NCBI GenBank assembly: GCA_027335985.1
Contig: DAHWGX010000005.1
Location: forward strand, 1 to 64,000
DNA from: Nitrospirota bacterium
GTDB taxonomy: Bacteria; Nitrospirota_A; Leptospirillia; Leptospirillales; Leptospirillaceae
DNA length: 64,000 bases
Direction: 5' to 3'
Shown: one piece after another, positions 33,549 to 42,507 of the stretch
How positions within the stretch are numbered: position 1 is the first letter of the stretch
Layout: each line of letters begins with the position of its first letter
Notes under the pieces: model-generated
What the model was told of the DNA's origin: nothing
The model's database searches: none
Seen by the model: the letters and a program-made list of their open reading frames with translations, nothing else
Translations under genes and position numbers: made by a program

Positions 33549-34835
33549 ATGACGGATCAACCAGTATTTGCGGCAATTGATTTGGGTTCGACAAAGGTGT
33601 GCGCCGTATTGGGTCAGGCGATCGACGACGATCGGTTTGAAATAGTCGGGATCGGCTCCGCATCGACACAGAACGGTATCAGAAACGGGACGATCGTGGA
33701 TGTGCAGCAGACAGTGGCGGCCATTCGGAAAGCGGTCGATGTCGCGGTGCGGAAGGCGAGCTGTCCCGTCTCCCGTGTGGTTGTCGGGTTCGCGGGAGGC
33801 GAGATCGACGGCCAGGACCAGCGGGTCATGATCGCCCTCAAGGACCGGGAGGTCCTGGCGACGGATATCGACAGGATCCTGCAGGAAGCCCGGACGATGA
33901 TGGGATGCCAGTCGTCCGAGCTTCTCCACACCATCCCCAAGTCCTACCGGATCGACGAGCAGGGGGGCATCGTGAATCCTGTCGGAATGGTGGGGGCTCG
34001 CCTGGAGGCACTCGTCCACGTCATCCGGGGCTCCGACATGGTGCTCGCGAACCTCAAGCGAAGTGTCGAAAGGGCCGGGCTGACGGTTCGCGACGGAGAC
34101 CTCGTTCTGCAGCCTCTTGCAAGCGCCCGGGCGGTTCTGACCGAGGACGACAAGGAGCTTGGCGTCTGTGTCGTCGATATCGGGGGGGGGACAACCGGCA
34201 TGGTCCTCTACCAGAACGGAGCCCTCTCCGGAGTCCGGATCATTCCGTTGGGAGGGGCCGCCATGACGAAGGACCTGGCCGCCGTCATGCGGATCTCACA
34301 GTCCGAGGCGGAACGGATCAAGAAAGAGGTTTTCAGCACCCCAGGGCAGTCCGTACTGCAGGAGGCTCCGGAGGAAGAAGGGTCTCCTTCCCCTCCCGTT
34401 TCAGAGGAAAGTCCGCAAGGTTCGCTCCGCAGGACCCAGGTCCGGGAGGTTGTCGAGGCCAGGCTCGAGGAAATTCTGACGCGCGTCAAGGGAGAACTTG
34501 ACCGGATGCGCCAGAACGCTTTCCTTGCCCGGGGAGTCGTCCTGGTTGGGGGCGTCGCCCGGATGCCGAACATCGTTCCTTTCGCGGAAAAGATCTTCGA
34601 AATGCCCGTTTCCGTCGGACAAACCGGTCTCCGCGTCCAGGGCCTGGTCGATCAGGCCTCCGCTCCCGAGTTCGCATCGGCCATCGGCCTCCTTTATTTT
34701 GCGAGGGATCAGTGGAGTCCTCAGGATATCCCGCATCGGGAAGATGTCTCTTTGCCGGAAACACAGGAGCCAAGAAAAGGAGCGACGGCCTCTTCCGGGG
34801 TCAGGATCTGGAACTGGCTTCGGGAAATCATCTGA
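33549..34835 (+). CDS. ftsA: Cell division actin homologue FtsA
   Basis: The product is 428 aa from ATG 33549 (MTDQPVFAAIDLGSTKV). Upstream in-frame codons are rejected because the family starts just before the phosphate-1 loop. ATPase segments are AAIDLGSTKVCAVLG, VVDIGGGTTGMVLY and VLVGGVARMPN. A roughly 30-residue acidic/Pro insert (QEAPEEEGSPSPPVSEES) lies in the second half. The C-terminal amphipathic helix (GVRIWNWLREII) is the membrane-targeting sequence. It tethers FtsZ to the membrane. Confidence 0.94.
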   Translation: MTDQPVFAAIDLGSTKVCAVLGQAIDDDRFEIVGIGSASTQNGIRNGTIVDVQQTVAAIRKAVDVAVRKASCPVSRVVVGFAGGEIDGQDQRVMIALKDREVLATDIDRILQEARTMMGCQSSELLHTIPKSYRIDEQGGIVNPVGMVGARLEALVHVIRGSDMVLANLKRSVERAGLTVRDGDLVLQPLASARAVLTEDDKELGVCVVDIGGGTTGMVLYQNGALSGVRIIPLGGAAMTKDLAAVMRISQSEAERIKKEVFSTPGQSVLQEAPEEEGSPSPPVSEESPQGSLRRTQVREVVEARLEEILTRVKGELDRMRQNAFLARGVVLVGGVARMPNIVPFAEKIFEMPVSVGQTGLRVQGLVDQASAPEFASAIGLLYFARDQWSPQDIPHREDVSLPETQEPRKGATASSGVRIWNWLREII

Positions 34836-34942
34836 CGGGCCAAACAGGTCCGTCTTCCGACGGACATCTCTCCGGTGGCGGACCGGATGACCTCTCATGA
34901 TCATCAACAGTTCGGAGCCGGATGGCTCCTTGGAGAGCGGGT

Positions 34943-36124
34943 ATGGATTCAGAGTGGGGCGAAGAGCCCTTGATCGACTACAAGCAATCCGGAATACTCG
35001 GGGCCCGCATCCTTGTCATCGGGGTAGGCGGCGGAGGGTGCAATGCGATTCACACCATGATCATGTCCGACCTGAAGGGCGTCGAGTTCGTGGCGGTCAA
35101 CACCGACCTTCAGGCCCTCAACCGGATCGATGCCCACAGGATCCAGATCGGAAGCGCCGTCAGCCGGGGGCTTGGAGCCGGAGCCAATCCCGAAGTGGGA
35201 CGACGGTCCGCTCTTGAGGACGTCGACAAGATTCGTGGAGCGGTGGCTGGATCGGACATGGTCTTCGTGACGGCGGGAATGGGCGGTGGGACGGGGACGG
35301 GAGCGGCTCCCGTGATCGCGCAGGTGGCCCGGGAAAGCGGCATCCTTACCGTGGCGGTCGTGACGACCCCCTTCGGCTTCGAGGGGCCGAAACGATGCCG
35401 GAACGCCGAGGAGGGACTTCGGGAGCTCCGTCGTTTCACCGACACACTGATCGTAATTCCCAACGACCGGCTCGAATCGGTGGTCGACAGGGGAACTCCC
35501 CTCATCGACGCCTTCAAGAAGGCTGACGACGTCCTTCGACAGGGTGTCCAGGGGATATCGGACATCATCACCCGTCCGGGACTCATCAATCTGGACTTTG
35601 CCGATGTGAAGACGACGATGGCCAACATGGGCCGCGCCGTCATGGGGATCGGAACTGCATCCGGACCGGAGAGGGCCCTGACGGCTGCCCGTGCGGCCAT
35701 AAACAGTCCCCTTCTCGAGGATAGCTCGATCCGGGGGGCAAAAGGCATTCTCGTGAATTTCCGGGGAGGCTCGGACATGACTTTAAACGAGATCACCGAG
35801 GCCTCCCGCCTCATCGAGGAGGAGGCCGAAAAGGGATCGGCCAATCTGATCTTCGGAACGGTGGTCGAAGATCATCCGATGGAGGAGATCCACATCACGG
35901 TGATCGCGACGGGATTCGACCAACCGGCCGACCGCGCTCCGGGAAAGGCCGAGACCTCTTCGGCCGAGCCCCTTCCTTCCGAGGGACAGGAAGAGATTCC
36001 TGCCTTCCTGAGAAGACAGGGGCAGGCCACTCGTCCGTTTTCGCGGGAGACGCAACCCGTCGAAGCCGAGCCAGAAGGGGATCTCAACGAGCGGCCCGCC
36101 ATCTGGAGAAAACGGGGAGAATGA
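34943..36124 (+). CDS. ftsZ: Tubulin-like GTPase FtsZ
   Basis: The product is 393 aa from ATG 34943, preceded by GGAGAGCGGG. GTPase elements are [15 protein letters not shown], the tubulin signature [13 protein letters not shown], and the synergy-loop region DFADVKTTM. The conserved C-terminal peptide that binds FtsA ([11 protein letters not shown]) is not terminal here. About 30 further residues follow, ending [10 protein letters not shown]. It forms the Z ring. Its stop overlaps the next gene (ATGA). Confidence 0.96.
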   Translation: MDSEWGEEPLIDYKQSGILGARILVIGVGGGGCNAIHTMIMSDLKGVEFVAVNTDLQALNRIDAHRIQIGSAVSRGLGAGANPEVGRRSALEDVDKIRGAVAGSDMVFVTAGMGGGTGTGAAPVIAQVARESGILTVAVVTTPFGFEGPKRCRNAEEGLRELRRFTDTLIVIPNDRLESVVDRGTPLIDAFKKADDVLRQGVQGISDIITRPGLINLDFADVKTTMANMGRAVMGIGTASGPERALTAARAAINSPLLEDSSIRGAKGILVNFRGGSDMTLNEITEASRLIEEEAEKGSANLIFGTVVEDHPMEEIHITVIATGFDQPADRAPGKAETSSAEPLPSEGQEEIPAFLRRQGQATRPFSRETQPVEAEPEGDLNERPAIWRKRGE

Positions 36125-36774
36125 AGGACTTTCTCCGCCATCCCCTCCTCTCTACCATTGGTATCGATCATGGGTTCGGAACGGTCGGGAGCGCCCCGCG
36201 TCCCCAATGCCTGGTTCTTCGACAGACCCACGGCACACGGGTCCTTTCTCCCGGAGAGTACCGGGCCCAGGAGCGTCCCATGGAGGGAGACGGGCTCATC
36301 TCTCACGAAAGGGGAGAAGAGGTGGGGGTCTTTACCGCCGACTGTCTTCCGGTGCTCGCCGCCACGGAGTCAGGAGAGTGTGTGGGGGCATTCCATGCGG
36401 GGTGGAGAGGGGCCGCGGCCGGGATCGTTCCTGCGGGCATTCGTCGGATTGCGGAGATGGGGCAGATCCTTTCGGCGCATATTCGGGTCGTTCTCGGGCC
36501 GGCCATCGGGCCCTGCTGTTTCGAGGTTGGCCCCGAGGTCTGGGAGTCCATCCAGTCGGAAACTCCGACCTATGTCCAGAGACGACGACGGACGCTTGAC
36601 CTCTGGGAGCTCGTGACCCACCAGCTTCTTGAGGTGGGGGTTTCCCCGGAAAATATCGGAAGGATTTCTCTCTGTACCCGATGTCACCCGGATCTTTTCT
36701 TTTCCCATCGGGGATGGGGGACGCGCCGGAAGGGGCGGTCGATGCTGAACTATATCCGGCGGGATATGCGATGA
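36121..36774 (+). CDS. pgeF: Peptidoglycan editing factor PgeF (YfiH, DUF152 family)
   Basis: The product is 217 aa, translationally coupled to ftsZ. Conserved residues are visible: [31 protein letters not shown] and [13 protein letters not shown], giving the Cys/His metal or nucleophile cluster. In E. coli PgeF removes peptides wrongly carrying L-Ser instead of L-Ala from the MurC product. Older annotations call it a laccase. Co-location with murC and ftsZ fits the editing role. Confidence 0.9.
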   Translation: MKDFLRHPLLSTIGIDHGFGTVGSAPRPQCLVLRQTHGTRVLSPGEYRAQERPMEGDGLISHERGEEVGVFTADCLPVLAATESGECVGAFHAGWRGAAAGIVPAGIRRIAEMGQILSAHIRVVLGPAIGPCCFEVGPEVWESIQSETPTYVQRRRRTLDLWELVTHQLLEVGVSPENIGRISLCTRCHPDLFFSHRGWGTRRKGRSMLNYIRRDMR

Positions 36775-37454
36775 TAGCGGCGAATCTCGCTAGGATCAGG
36801 TCCCGGATGGAAGCCGCCTCCCGGGAGGCGGGACGGACGGATCTCCCCCGCCTCGTCGGTGTGACGAAGATGCGGACTGTCGAGGAGATCCGGAGTCTGG
36901 TCAATGCCGGGGTGCATCATCTCGGGGAGAATCGGTGGGAGGAATGGGAGGGCAAGCGGAATGCCCTTGAGGAAATCATTTCATGGCATTTTATCGGAGC
37001 GATCCAGGGACGTGCCCTCCGGAAGCATTACAGACCGCTCTTCCGGGTCGATTCCCTGGACAATCTCTCCCATGCCCGTCTTCTTTCTGAAAGGGCCGCG
37101 AGCGAGGGTCTCAAACAGGCTGTTCTTCTGGAGGCGAACATCCTGCGCAATCCCGGGCGGTCCGGCTTTCTTCCGGAGGAACTGGAAAAAGGAGTGGAGT
37201 CGGTTTCGTCACTGGAGGGTCTCGATATCCGCGGACTCCTGGTCATGGGGCCTATCCCCGATCCTTCCGACCGTCAGGACCGGACGCGTAAGGTATTCGA
37301 AGAAGCAAGGGAATGGTGGATCCGACTCCAGGAACATTGGCCCTTTCTCGTGGAGCTTTCGATGGGCATGTCCGAGGATTTCGAGGAGGGGATCCGCTGC
37401 GGAGCTACGGAGGTGAGGATCGGGCGCCTTCTTTTCGAGGAAGGGATTGTGTGA
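36771..37454 (+). CDS. yggS: PLP homeostasis protein (YggS family)
   Basis: The product is 227 aa from ATG 36771, overlapping the pgeF stop (ATGA). It is an alanine racemase-like TIM barrel. The PLP Lys lies in LVGVTKMRTVEEI, followed by HHLGENRWEEW, WHFIGAIQGRALRK and LSMGMSEDFEEGIRCGATEVRIG. YggS proteins bind PLP without enzymatic turnover and balance vitamin B6 and amino acid pools. The family is often found beside ftsZ and proC, as here. Confidence 0.93.
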   Translation: MIAANLARIRSRMEAASREAGRTDLPRLVGVTKMRTVEEIRSLVNAGVHHLGENRWEEWEGKRNALEEIISWHFIGAIQGRALRKHYRPLFRVDSLDNLSHARLLSERAASEGLKQAVLLEANILRNPGRSGFLPEELEKGVESVSSLEGLDIRGLLVMGPIPDPSDRQDRTRKVFEEAREWWIRLQEHWPFLVELSMGMSEDFEEGIRCGATEVRIGRLLFEEGIV

Positions 37455-38350
37455 GCGATACGCGGAAGTCGGGCAAGAAAAATCAGAAAAACGGACATCT
37501 TTCGAAAACATTTGCCGAGGGAGACTCTCCCGGGTCCGTTTGGGTTGTCGGAGGGGGGCAGATGGGTGGCGTCATCGCCCGTCATCTGGTGAGCAATCGT
37601 GCAGGTGTCCGACCGTCCCTTGCGGTCGCCGATCCCAGTCCGGAGGTCCTGAAGCTCCTGAAGGCGGAGGGGATCGAAGGAGAGCCCTCTCTTCCTGCGC
37701 TGATGAAAAAGGGAAGGAGTCCCGACCTGATCGTCCTCTGCGTCAAGCCGGGCATCTTTCTGAAATCCGAGTCGGAGGTGTCGGAAGCATTGGCGGCCAT
37801 GCCTGCGGGCGTTCTTGCGGTCTCCGTCATGGCTGGCGTCCCGCTCTCCCATCTTCGCGGGAGGGCCCCGAACCTCCGCTGGGTGCGCTCCATGACCAAT
37901 CTCGCCCTTTCTGCCGGCAAGGGCATGACCCTTCTGGCCGCCTCCCAGGAGGTGACACACTCCGAGCAGACTCTTATTTACAGCCTTTTTTCAGGGATGG
38001 GGCGGGCCCTCTGGATCCCGGAGGATTCTTTCGATGCGGCGACTGCCATCGCCGGTTCGGGGCCCGGCCTGCTGGCTCTCGTCGCCGAGGCCCTGGCTGA
38101 TGGAGGCGTCCGGGAAGGGTTGTCCCGGGAGACTGCAACCCTGCTGGCCTCCTGGGCCCTTCTGGGTACGGGAGCCCTGCTGGTCGAAAAGGGACACCTT
38201 CCGGAGCTCCTGAAGGCGAAGGTTGCATCTCCGTCCGGGACAACGATCGAAGGATTGGCGGCCCTCGAGCGTCAGGGGGTTCGGGGGGCCATGATAGAAG
38301 CGGTGCGGGCCATGGCGGTCCGTTCCCGGGAGTTGTCCCGCAACGTTTAG
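37451..38350 (+). CDS. proC: Pyrroline-5-carboxylate reductase
   Basis: The product is 299 aa from GTG 37451, overlapping the yggS stop (GTGA). A basic ~28-residue lead precedes the NAD(P) loop VWVVGGGQMGGVIA. Conserved C-terminal segments are FDAATAIAGSGPG and LKAKVASPSGTTIEGL, typical of ProC. It reduces pyrroline-5-carboxylate to proline. The lead sequence is longer than usual, so a later start is possible. Confidence 0.92.
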   Translation: MSDTRKSGKKNQKNGHLSKTFAEGDSPGSVWVVGGGQMGGVIARHLVSNRAGVRPSLAVADPSPEVLKLLKAEGIEGEPSLPALMKKGRSPDLIVLCVKPGIFLKSESEVSEALAAMPAGVLAVSVMAGVPLSHLRGRAPNLRWVRSMTNLALSAGKGMTLLAASQEVTHSEQTLIYSLFSGMGRALWIPEDSFDAATAIAGSGPGLLALVAEALADGGVREGLSRETATLLASWALLGTGALLVEKGHLPELLKAKVASPSGTTIEGLAALERQGVRGAMIEAVRAMAVRSRELSRNV

Positions 38351-38371
38351 CCTGCATCGAGGGAGGATCTC

Positions 38372-38608
38372 ATCAGACTCTTCACGACAATACTGAATCT
38401 GTTCACCTGGATCATCATCATACGCGCACTCCTCTCCTGGGTGCGTCCCGATCCGCACAATCCGATCATCCGGTTTATGGATTATGTCACCGAGCCGTTT
38501 CTGGCTCCGATACGGAAGCTCGTTCCGCCCGAAAAGATGGGCGGTCTCGACCTGTCCCCTTTCATTCTGATTCTGATCATTCAGGGGATCGAACGGTTCG
38601 TTTATTGA
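38372..38608 (+). CDS. yggT: YggT-family membrane protein, non-standard start codon
   Basis: About 78 aa end at TGA 38608. The frame has clear YggT features: an N-terminal helix (TTILNLFTWIIIIRALLSWVRPDPHNP), then FMDYVTEPFLAPIRKLVPP, and a second helix (LSPFILILIIQGIERFV). Between the in-frame stop at 38348 and the conserved region there is no ATG, GTG or TTG. A strong GGGAGGA site (38361-38367) points to ATC 38372 as the start. CTG 38393 would delete the first conserved residues. YggT is a dcw-linked envelope protein of unclear function. Confidence 0.75.
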   Translation: MRLFTTILNLFTWIIIIRALLSWVRPDPHNPIIRFMDYVTEPFLAPIRKLVPPEKMGGLDLSPFILILIIQGIERFVY

Positions 38609-38653
38609 ACCAAGACATGAAAGTTCCGTGTCACAGAGAGAAAAGGAGGGTTC

Positions 38654-39193
38654 ATGCTCGATCACACAAAGCTCAACGACCTCCGGGCTCGTGAATTTGG
38701 GAAAAGTTTGCGCGGGTACACTCCGGGCGAGGTAGACGAATTCATCGAGAAGCTCCTGTTCGAGGCGGGTCAGCTTGTCGATGCTGTGGGAGCCCTCACC
38801 CAGCAGATTCGGGAACTGCAGGACGACAGGGAGGAGATCAAAAAACGTGAGGAACAGCTGTCTGCGACGCTCGTGGCGGCCCAGGCGACGGCCGAAGAAT
38901 GGAAGGGACTCGCCAAAAAGGAGGGAGAGCAGATTGTCCGGGAGGCGCATTTGAAGGCGGAGGAGATCCTGCAGCGCGCCCATCGGGAGTCCGAGGAGCT
39001 TCATCAGCAGACCAGGGAAAAGTCCCGTTCTGAAGAGGAAGGCCGGGCGCGTCTCCGGCATGAAACGGAAATGACCGTATCCCGCCTGAGGGGGGAGCTG
39101 GCATCCTTCGGGGAAGCCCTCACCCGCTGGGAGAATACCGCGTCGGACATGGGCGGAAGCACCAATGAAACCCCCAAAGAAATCCGCTTCTGA
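38654..39193 (+). CDS. divIVA: DivIVA-domain protein
   Basis: The product is 179 aa. The N-terminal DivIVA membrane-binding segment reads LREFGKSLRGY-like (ARFGKSLRGYTPGEVDEFIEK region with EFGKSLRGYTPGEVDEF visible). A long coiled coil follows from about residue 35 (QQIRELQDDREEIKKREEQL) to about 160. DivIVA proteins mark curved membrane and recruit division or polar proteins. Position after yggT is typical of dcw clusters. It overlaps the DUF167 gene by 29 bases. Confidence 0.85.
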   Translation: MLDHTKLNDLRAREFGKSLRGYTPGEVDEFIEKLLFEAGQLVDAVGALTQQIRELQDDREEIKKREEQLSATLVAAQATAEEWKGLAKKEGEQIVREAHLKAEEILQRAHRESEELHQQTREKSRSEEEGRARLRHETEMTVSRLRGELASFGEALTRWENTASDMGGSTNETPKEIRF

Positions 39194-39503
39194 TCGCTCC
39201 CCCAATCAAAAAGCTTCCCGACAAATCTGGCGATTCGAGATCAATGTCAAGCCTGGCCAGGCAAGACCCTGCTTCAGGCGGGAAGAGAGGGGATGGATTC
39301 TCGGAGTCCGCGAACCGGCCAGGGACGGACTTGCGAACCGGGGCGTCGCCAGGGTCTTGGCGGATTATCTTGGAGTGTCCGTCTCCTCCGTCTCGATCGT
39401 TCGGGGAGAGGGAAGCCGGATCAAACTGATCGAGGTGTCCGGACTCGATCCGGACGAGGGTTGCAGGAGACTTGAGAGGGCGGTGACAGGTCCAATCCCT
39501 TGA
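39165..39503 (+). CDS. DUF167 (YggU-like) protein
   Basis: The product is 112 aa with a basic N-terminus and then the DUF167 core (FEINVKPGQARPCFRREERGWILGVREPARDGLANRGVARVLADYL). It contains VSIVRGEGSRIKLIEV, typical of the family. No function is established. It is the last plus-strand gene of the dcw-linked run. Confidence 0.82.
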   Translation: MKPPKKSASDRSPNQKASRQIWRFEINVKPGQARPCFRREERGWILGVREPARDGLANRGVARVLADYLGVSVSSVSIVRGEGSRIKLIEVSGLDPDEGCRRLERAVTGPIP

Positions 39504-39550
39504 GGTTTCGCCGTCTCCTCGGGTTCACACGTGGTCCGGCCTCACCATGC

Positions 39551-40171
39551 TCAGTCGAAGGTGACGGTCTCGTTTCGAATTTCGTGGCCGTCATCGATGC
39601 GCATCTCGATGGTGATGGAGTAAACGGGAGAGCCGCCGAGCCAGAAGGCCCGCGATGTCTCCTCCTTCGGGGCCAGAGGTTCAAACATCATATAGGCCGG
39701 AGGAAGTTTAAGCGGCACCTCCGATCCGTTGCCGATTTTGTAATGGGCTCCCAGCATCTGGAGTTTGATGGGATTTCCCTCGAGCGTGTATTTCATGTAG
39801 GCGACCGAGGGGGAGAGGAGCATGGACATGTTGAGCCGCCAACCCTCACCCTGGATGCTCTTGAAGGTCGTTCGGGTGCTGATGCTCCGTTGGGAGACGA
39901 TCTTGTGGGGTTTTCCCAGAGGCCCGGCCTTGAAGCCGATGATCGAACCTCCGATGCCTGCCACAAGCAGAAGTCCGATGACGATGTAGATGGCGATGGT
40001 GACAGGACTGAACCCCTGCTCTTCCTTGGGGCGTGACGGACTGTAGAGCTCTTCGTATTCGGTGGGTGGTGGAGAGGTGGGAGAAGGTTCCTGCGGGGAT
40101 GGATTGTCTGGTGTCGGTTTTCTGGGACCACTTTCCGGCCCTGCGCCTTGTCGCGATGCGGTCATGGACAA
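39551..40171 (-). CDS. Single-span membrane protein of unknown function
   Basis: The product is 206 aa. The N-terminal 50 residues are rich in Pro and polar (PSPQEPSPTSPPPTEYEEL). One transmembrane helix follows (PVTIAIYIVIGLLLVAGIGGSI), then an extracytoplasmic domain with alternating hydrophobic strands (MSMLLSPSVAYMKYTLEGNPIKL, SPVYSITIEMRIDDGHE). I recognise no family. It converges with the DUF167 gene across a 47-base gap. ATG 40165 is an alternative start. Confidence 0.7.
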   Translation of the reverse strand: MSMTASRQGAGPESGPRKPTPDNPSPQEPSPTSPPPTEYEELYSPSRPKEEQGFSPVTIAIYIVIGLLLVAGIGGSIIGFKAGPLGKPHKIVSQRSISTRTTFKSIQGEGWRLNMSMLLSPSVAYMKYTLEGNPIKLQMLGAHYKIGNGSEVPLKLPPAYMMFEPLAPKEETSRAFWLGGSPVYSITIEMRIDDGHEIRNETVTFD

Positions 40172-40240
40172 AAACTCCTCGGGTCTCCCTCGTCTTGCCG
40201 AATCCTGCGGCAGGTACGCTCAAACATATCGTTTAATTTT

Positions 40241-40808
40241 ACTTCATGACCCTGGCTTGGGGCAAGGTTCTCCTGGGAGCCTCCAGCAATTCAGGATTTA
40301 AAATTTGATTCTGCTGCATTAACTTATTGTTATAATAAAGAATAGACGAACACGACGAGTATTTTCAGGCGTTCTGGGGCTATTGAGACCTTTCGGGCTC
40401 CCAGCCCCTCCCCGAATGCCCTTCTCAGCCAGGCCCAAGGTTTTGTCGTCCGGGTTGAGTCGGCCTTCCGGGCTTTTCCTGTCGGCCGGAAGCCCGGGAA
40501 CAATACGAAGGACTCCATGTGCGCCGCCTGTATGGCCTTTTCCGTTTTCTTCCCCTCCCCAACTAGCCCTTGTCCGGATCCGGGGAAGCCAGATGACCGA
40601 AAGAAAGGCCTCTTCCAGCTCCCGTAGATCCGAGAGCGTCCACCACTCGCGAATAAAGAAGGCTTGTTTGTTTTATAGACTCTCTATCGCGGACCGAGGA
40701 AAAAGGCACCACGTCGAGGCCCTCAATGATCTGCCCCCCTCCGTGCTCAGTCCCCGGGTGGCATGAGATTCAGGGACTGTTAAAAAACGGACCGAAATGC
40801 GGCGGGGG
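40241..40808. other. 570-base stretch without a convincing gene; extended -10 element and hairpin
   Basis: An extended -10 (TGTTATAAT, 40328-40336) points right. A Pro/Arg/Ser-rich open frame (40383-40766) lacks a ribosome site, family features and normal composition. Inverted repeats are present: GGGGCT/AGCCCC around 40375-40410, and CCGGGCTT/AAGCCCGG within 40460-40500. The stretch may encode a small RNA or be decayed sequence. I can identify nothing known. Confidence 0.35.
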
Positions 40809-41513
40809 TCAGAAATGGAGGGGCATCTGGGGAACGCCCGACGGCATGGAAGGCCTCATCATTCCCCCCATTCCAGGGAAGGAGCGGCAGTGGGCCGGAG
40901 GCACGAAAAGGGACGGGTCGGGTCTATGCGGATCGATGTTCTTGTAAAGAATTGTTATGGGGGGATGTCCCGCCACCATCACGATCTCCTTGAGAGGCGC
41001 CCCGTCCAGATCGCTGGCGGACCAGATTTTTATCCTCCCGGTTTTGCCGTCGGGAAGTCTCGTGGTTGCGAGGGTGATCTCGGCTGGATGGCCGTCGAGC
41101 CGGGTGGAGCCGAGATGCCGGATCGTGACGTCGGGCGACTTCTGAAGACCCTTGTATTGGCTCAAATTGGCAGGATCCAGTTTCTGATGCATGCACATAT
41201 GATGGCTGGGCATGATCATGTACATGTTCCCAGAGTCGATCAGGAGAATGTTGATCATTCGGGGCCTGGACGAAGATCCGTTTATCGGTTCGGTGCGGAC
41301 CTTCTTTCCATCGACGTAAACCTTTTCTTTCATCGTCCGGCCGTTATCGAGAACTATAATCTGGGTCGCGGAGAATCGGGGAGATCCTCCCGCCACGGAA
41401 AAAGCCGCTTCCGGAAAAGAGAGCGTGCCCGCCACAAAAACGGATCCTGCCAAGATTAAAGAAAGAATTCCCAGCCTCATCATGATCCCCTTCCCGAATG
41501 ATTTCTTGCGCAT
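40809..41513 (-). CDS. Exported protein, DUF4412-like
   Basis: The product is 234 aa from ATG 41513, chosen because it begins a good signal peptide (MRKKSFGKGIMMRLGILSLI, then LAGSVFVAG and a possible cleavage near AFSVAGG). The mature domain is beta-rich: SATQIIVLDNGRTMKEKVYVDGKKVRTE, then RPRMINILLIDSGNMYMIMP. This resembles DUF4412/LolA-like periplasmic proteins. A Met/His segment (MYMIMPSHHMCMHQK) and a Met-rich tail (GMGGMMRPSMPSG) could bind copper, but that is speculation. Confidence 0.65.
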   Translation of the reverse strand: MRKKSFGKGIMMRLGILSLILAGSVFVAGTLSFPEAAFSVAGGSPRFSATQIIVLDNGRTMKEKVYVDGKKVRTEPINGSSSRPRMINILLIDSGNMYMIMPSHHMCMHQKLDPANLSQYKGLQKSPDVTIRHLGSTRLDGHPAEITLATTRLPDGKTGRIKIWSASDLDGAPLKEIVMVAGHPPITILYKNIDPHRPDPSLFVPPAHCRSFPGMGGMMRPSMPSGVPQMPLHF

Positions 41514-41606
41514 TTCAATCGACCGTCTTGACGATATCATGGAATTGTCGTCCGTCAAGAAACCTGGAAGGATGCGTTTATCCCCCCTCCGATGGCACTC
41601 CGGCAA

Positions 41607-41668
41607 AGCAATTCATATATGGTCCCCCTTCCCGTTGCAAGAGGGTGATGCCCATCATATGAATTGCT
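41607..41668. repeat. 12-bp perfect inverted repeat upstream of the DUF4412-like gene
   Basis: AGCAATTCATAT (41607-41618) is exactly complementary to ATATGAATTGCT (41657-41668), with a 38-base loop. It is AT-rich against a GC-rich background and lies between the pgl stop and the DUF4412-like start, both minus strand. No T-run follows, so an operator or mRNA structure is more likely than a terminator. Confidence 0.55.
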
Positions 41669-41700
41669 GGGGGAGCCTCGCGAAGCGGGAAAATCCCAGT

Positions 41701-42507
41701 CTAGCTGATTCTGACATCGGACCAACGGCTGATCCCTTCGGGACAGGCCTCCCGGTCGATCCAGAACTCGGAGAGATGCATCCTCATCCCCGACTCTCGT
41801 AGGACCCACTGGGTGGGGAGATCGCCTTCGGGGTCGAGAACCCTCGCAAGGATGTCGTGCTTTTCCCTTCCGGTCACTAGAAAGATTCTCGTTCCTGCTT
41901 CTGCCAGAGTCCGGTAGGACATGGTGATTCGGGCAACTCGCCCGGGGCTTTCGGGTACAGCAAGGATCAAGCGATGGCGGTCGTCTTCCGGAGAGCTTCC
42001 CGGAAAGAGGCTGGCCGTGTGTCCGTCGGGCCCCACCCCGAGGAGTGCGATATCGAGCGCCGGCGGGTGGGGGAGGGGGTTGCCGAGGGTCTCCGAGAGA
42101 AGCTTTTCGTACCTCAGGGCTTCCCGGTCATTGTGGGGGGACTCCCCATGAATCCTGTAAACGGTTTTTCCAGGAATTGATCCCGGAGAGAAAAAATTTT
42201 CCTGGGCCATCCTGAAGTTGCTCTGGTCGCTCTCCGGAGACACGCATCGTTCGTCGGAGAAAAACCAGTGGATCCTGGACTTCTTCTCATCGGGCCAAGA
42301 GGCGATTTTCCTGGCCACTGCCTTCAAAAACGGTATCGGGGTGCTGCCTCCCGAAAGACCGATCGACGCGACGCGCTTCTTTTCAAGAAGGGTCGAGATC
42401 CTGTGCAGAAAATTGTCCGATCCCTTCTCCGCCCATTCGGAAATGGAAGGGTAAACGCAAACGACAACGGGCGGGGGGCCCTCTTCAAGATCCATGAGGC
42501 GGGTCAT
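41701..42507 (-). CDS. pgl: 6-phosphogluconolactonase
   Basis: The product is 268 aa in the glucosamine-6-phosphate isomerase/lactonase fold. Visible motifs are ASIGLSGGSTPIPFL, HWFFSDERCVSPESDQSNF and LLGVGPDGHTASLFPGS, all typical of Pgl. It hydrolyses 6-phosphogluconolactone in the oxidative pentose phosphate pathway. Its ATG overlaps the stop of glucokinase (ATGA), forming a two-gene unit. No glucose-6-phosphate dehydrogenase is in the window. Confidence 0.9.
   Translation of the reverse strand: MTRLMDLEEGPPPVVVCVYPSISEWAEKGSDNFLHRISTLLEKKRVASIGLSGGSTPIPFLKAVARKIASWPDEKKSRIHWFFSDERCVSPESDQSNFRMAQENFFSPGSIPGKTVYRIHGESPHNDREALRYEKLLSETLGNPLPHPPALDIALLGVGPDGHTASLFPGSSPEDDRHRLILAVPESPGRVARITMSYRTLAEAGTRIFLVTGREKHDILARVLDPEGDLPTQWVLRESGMRMHLSEFWIDREACPEGISRWSDVRIS

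Noticed and set aside
39500..40036. Plus-strand 178-codon frame
   Set aside because: It is antisense to the single-span membrane protein 39551-40171, which has a clear transmembrane helix and a plausible start.
40383..40766. Possible 127-aa protein
   Set aside because: No ribosome site, odd composition (Pro, Ser, Arg) and no domain. It is treated as part of a non-coding stretch.
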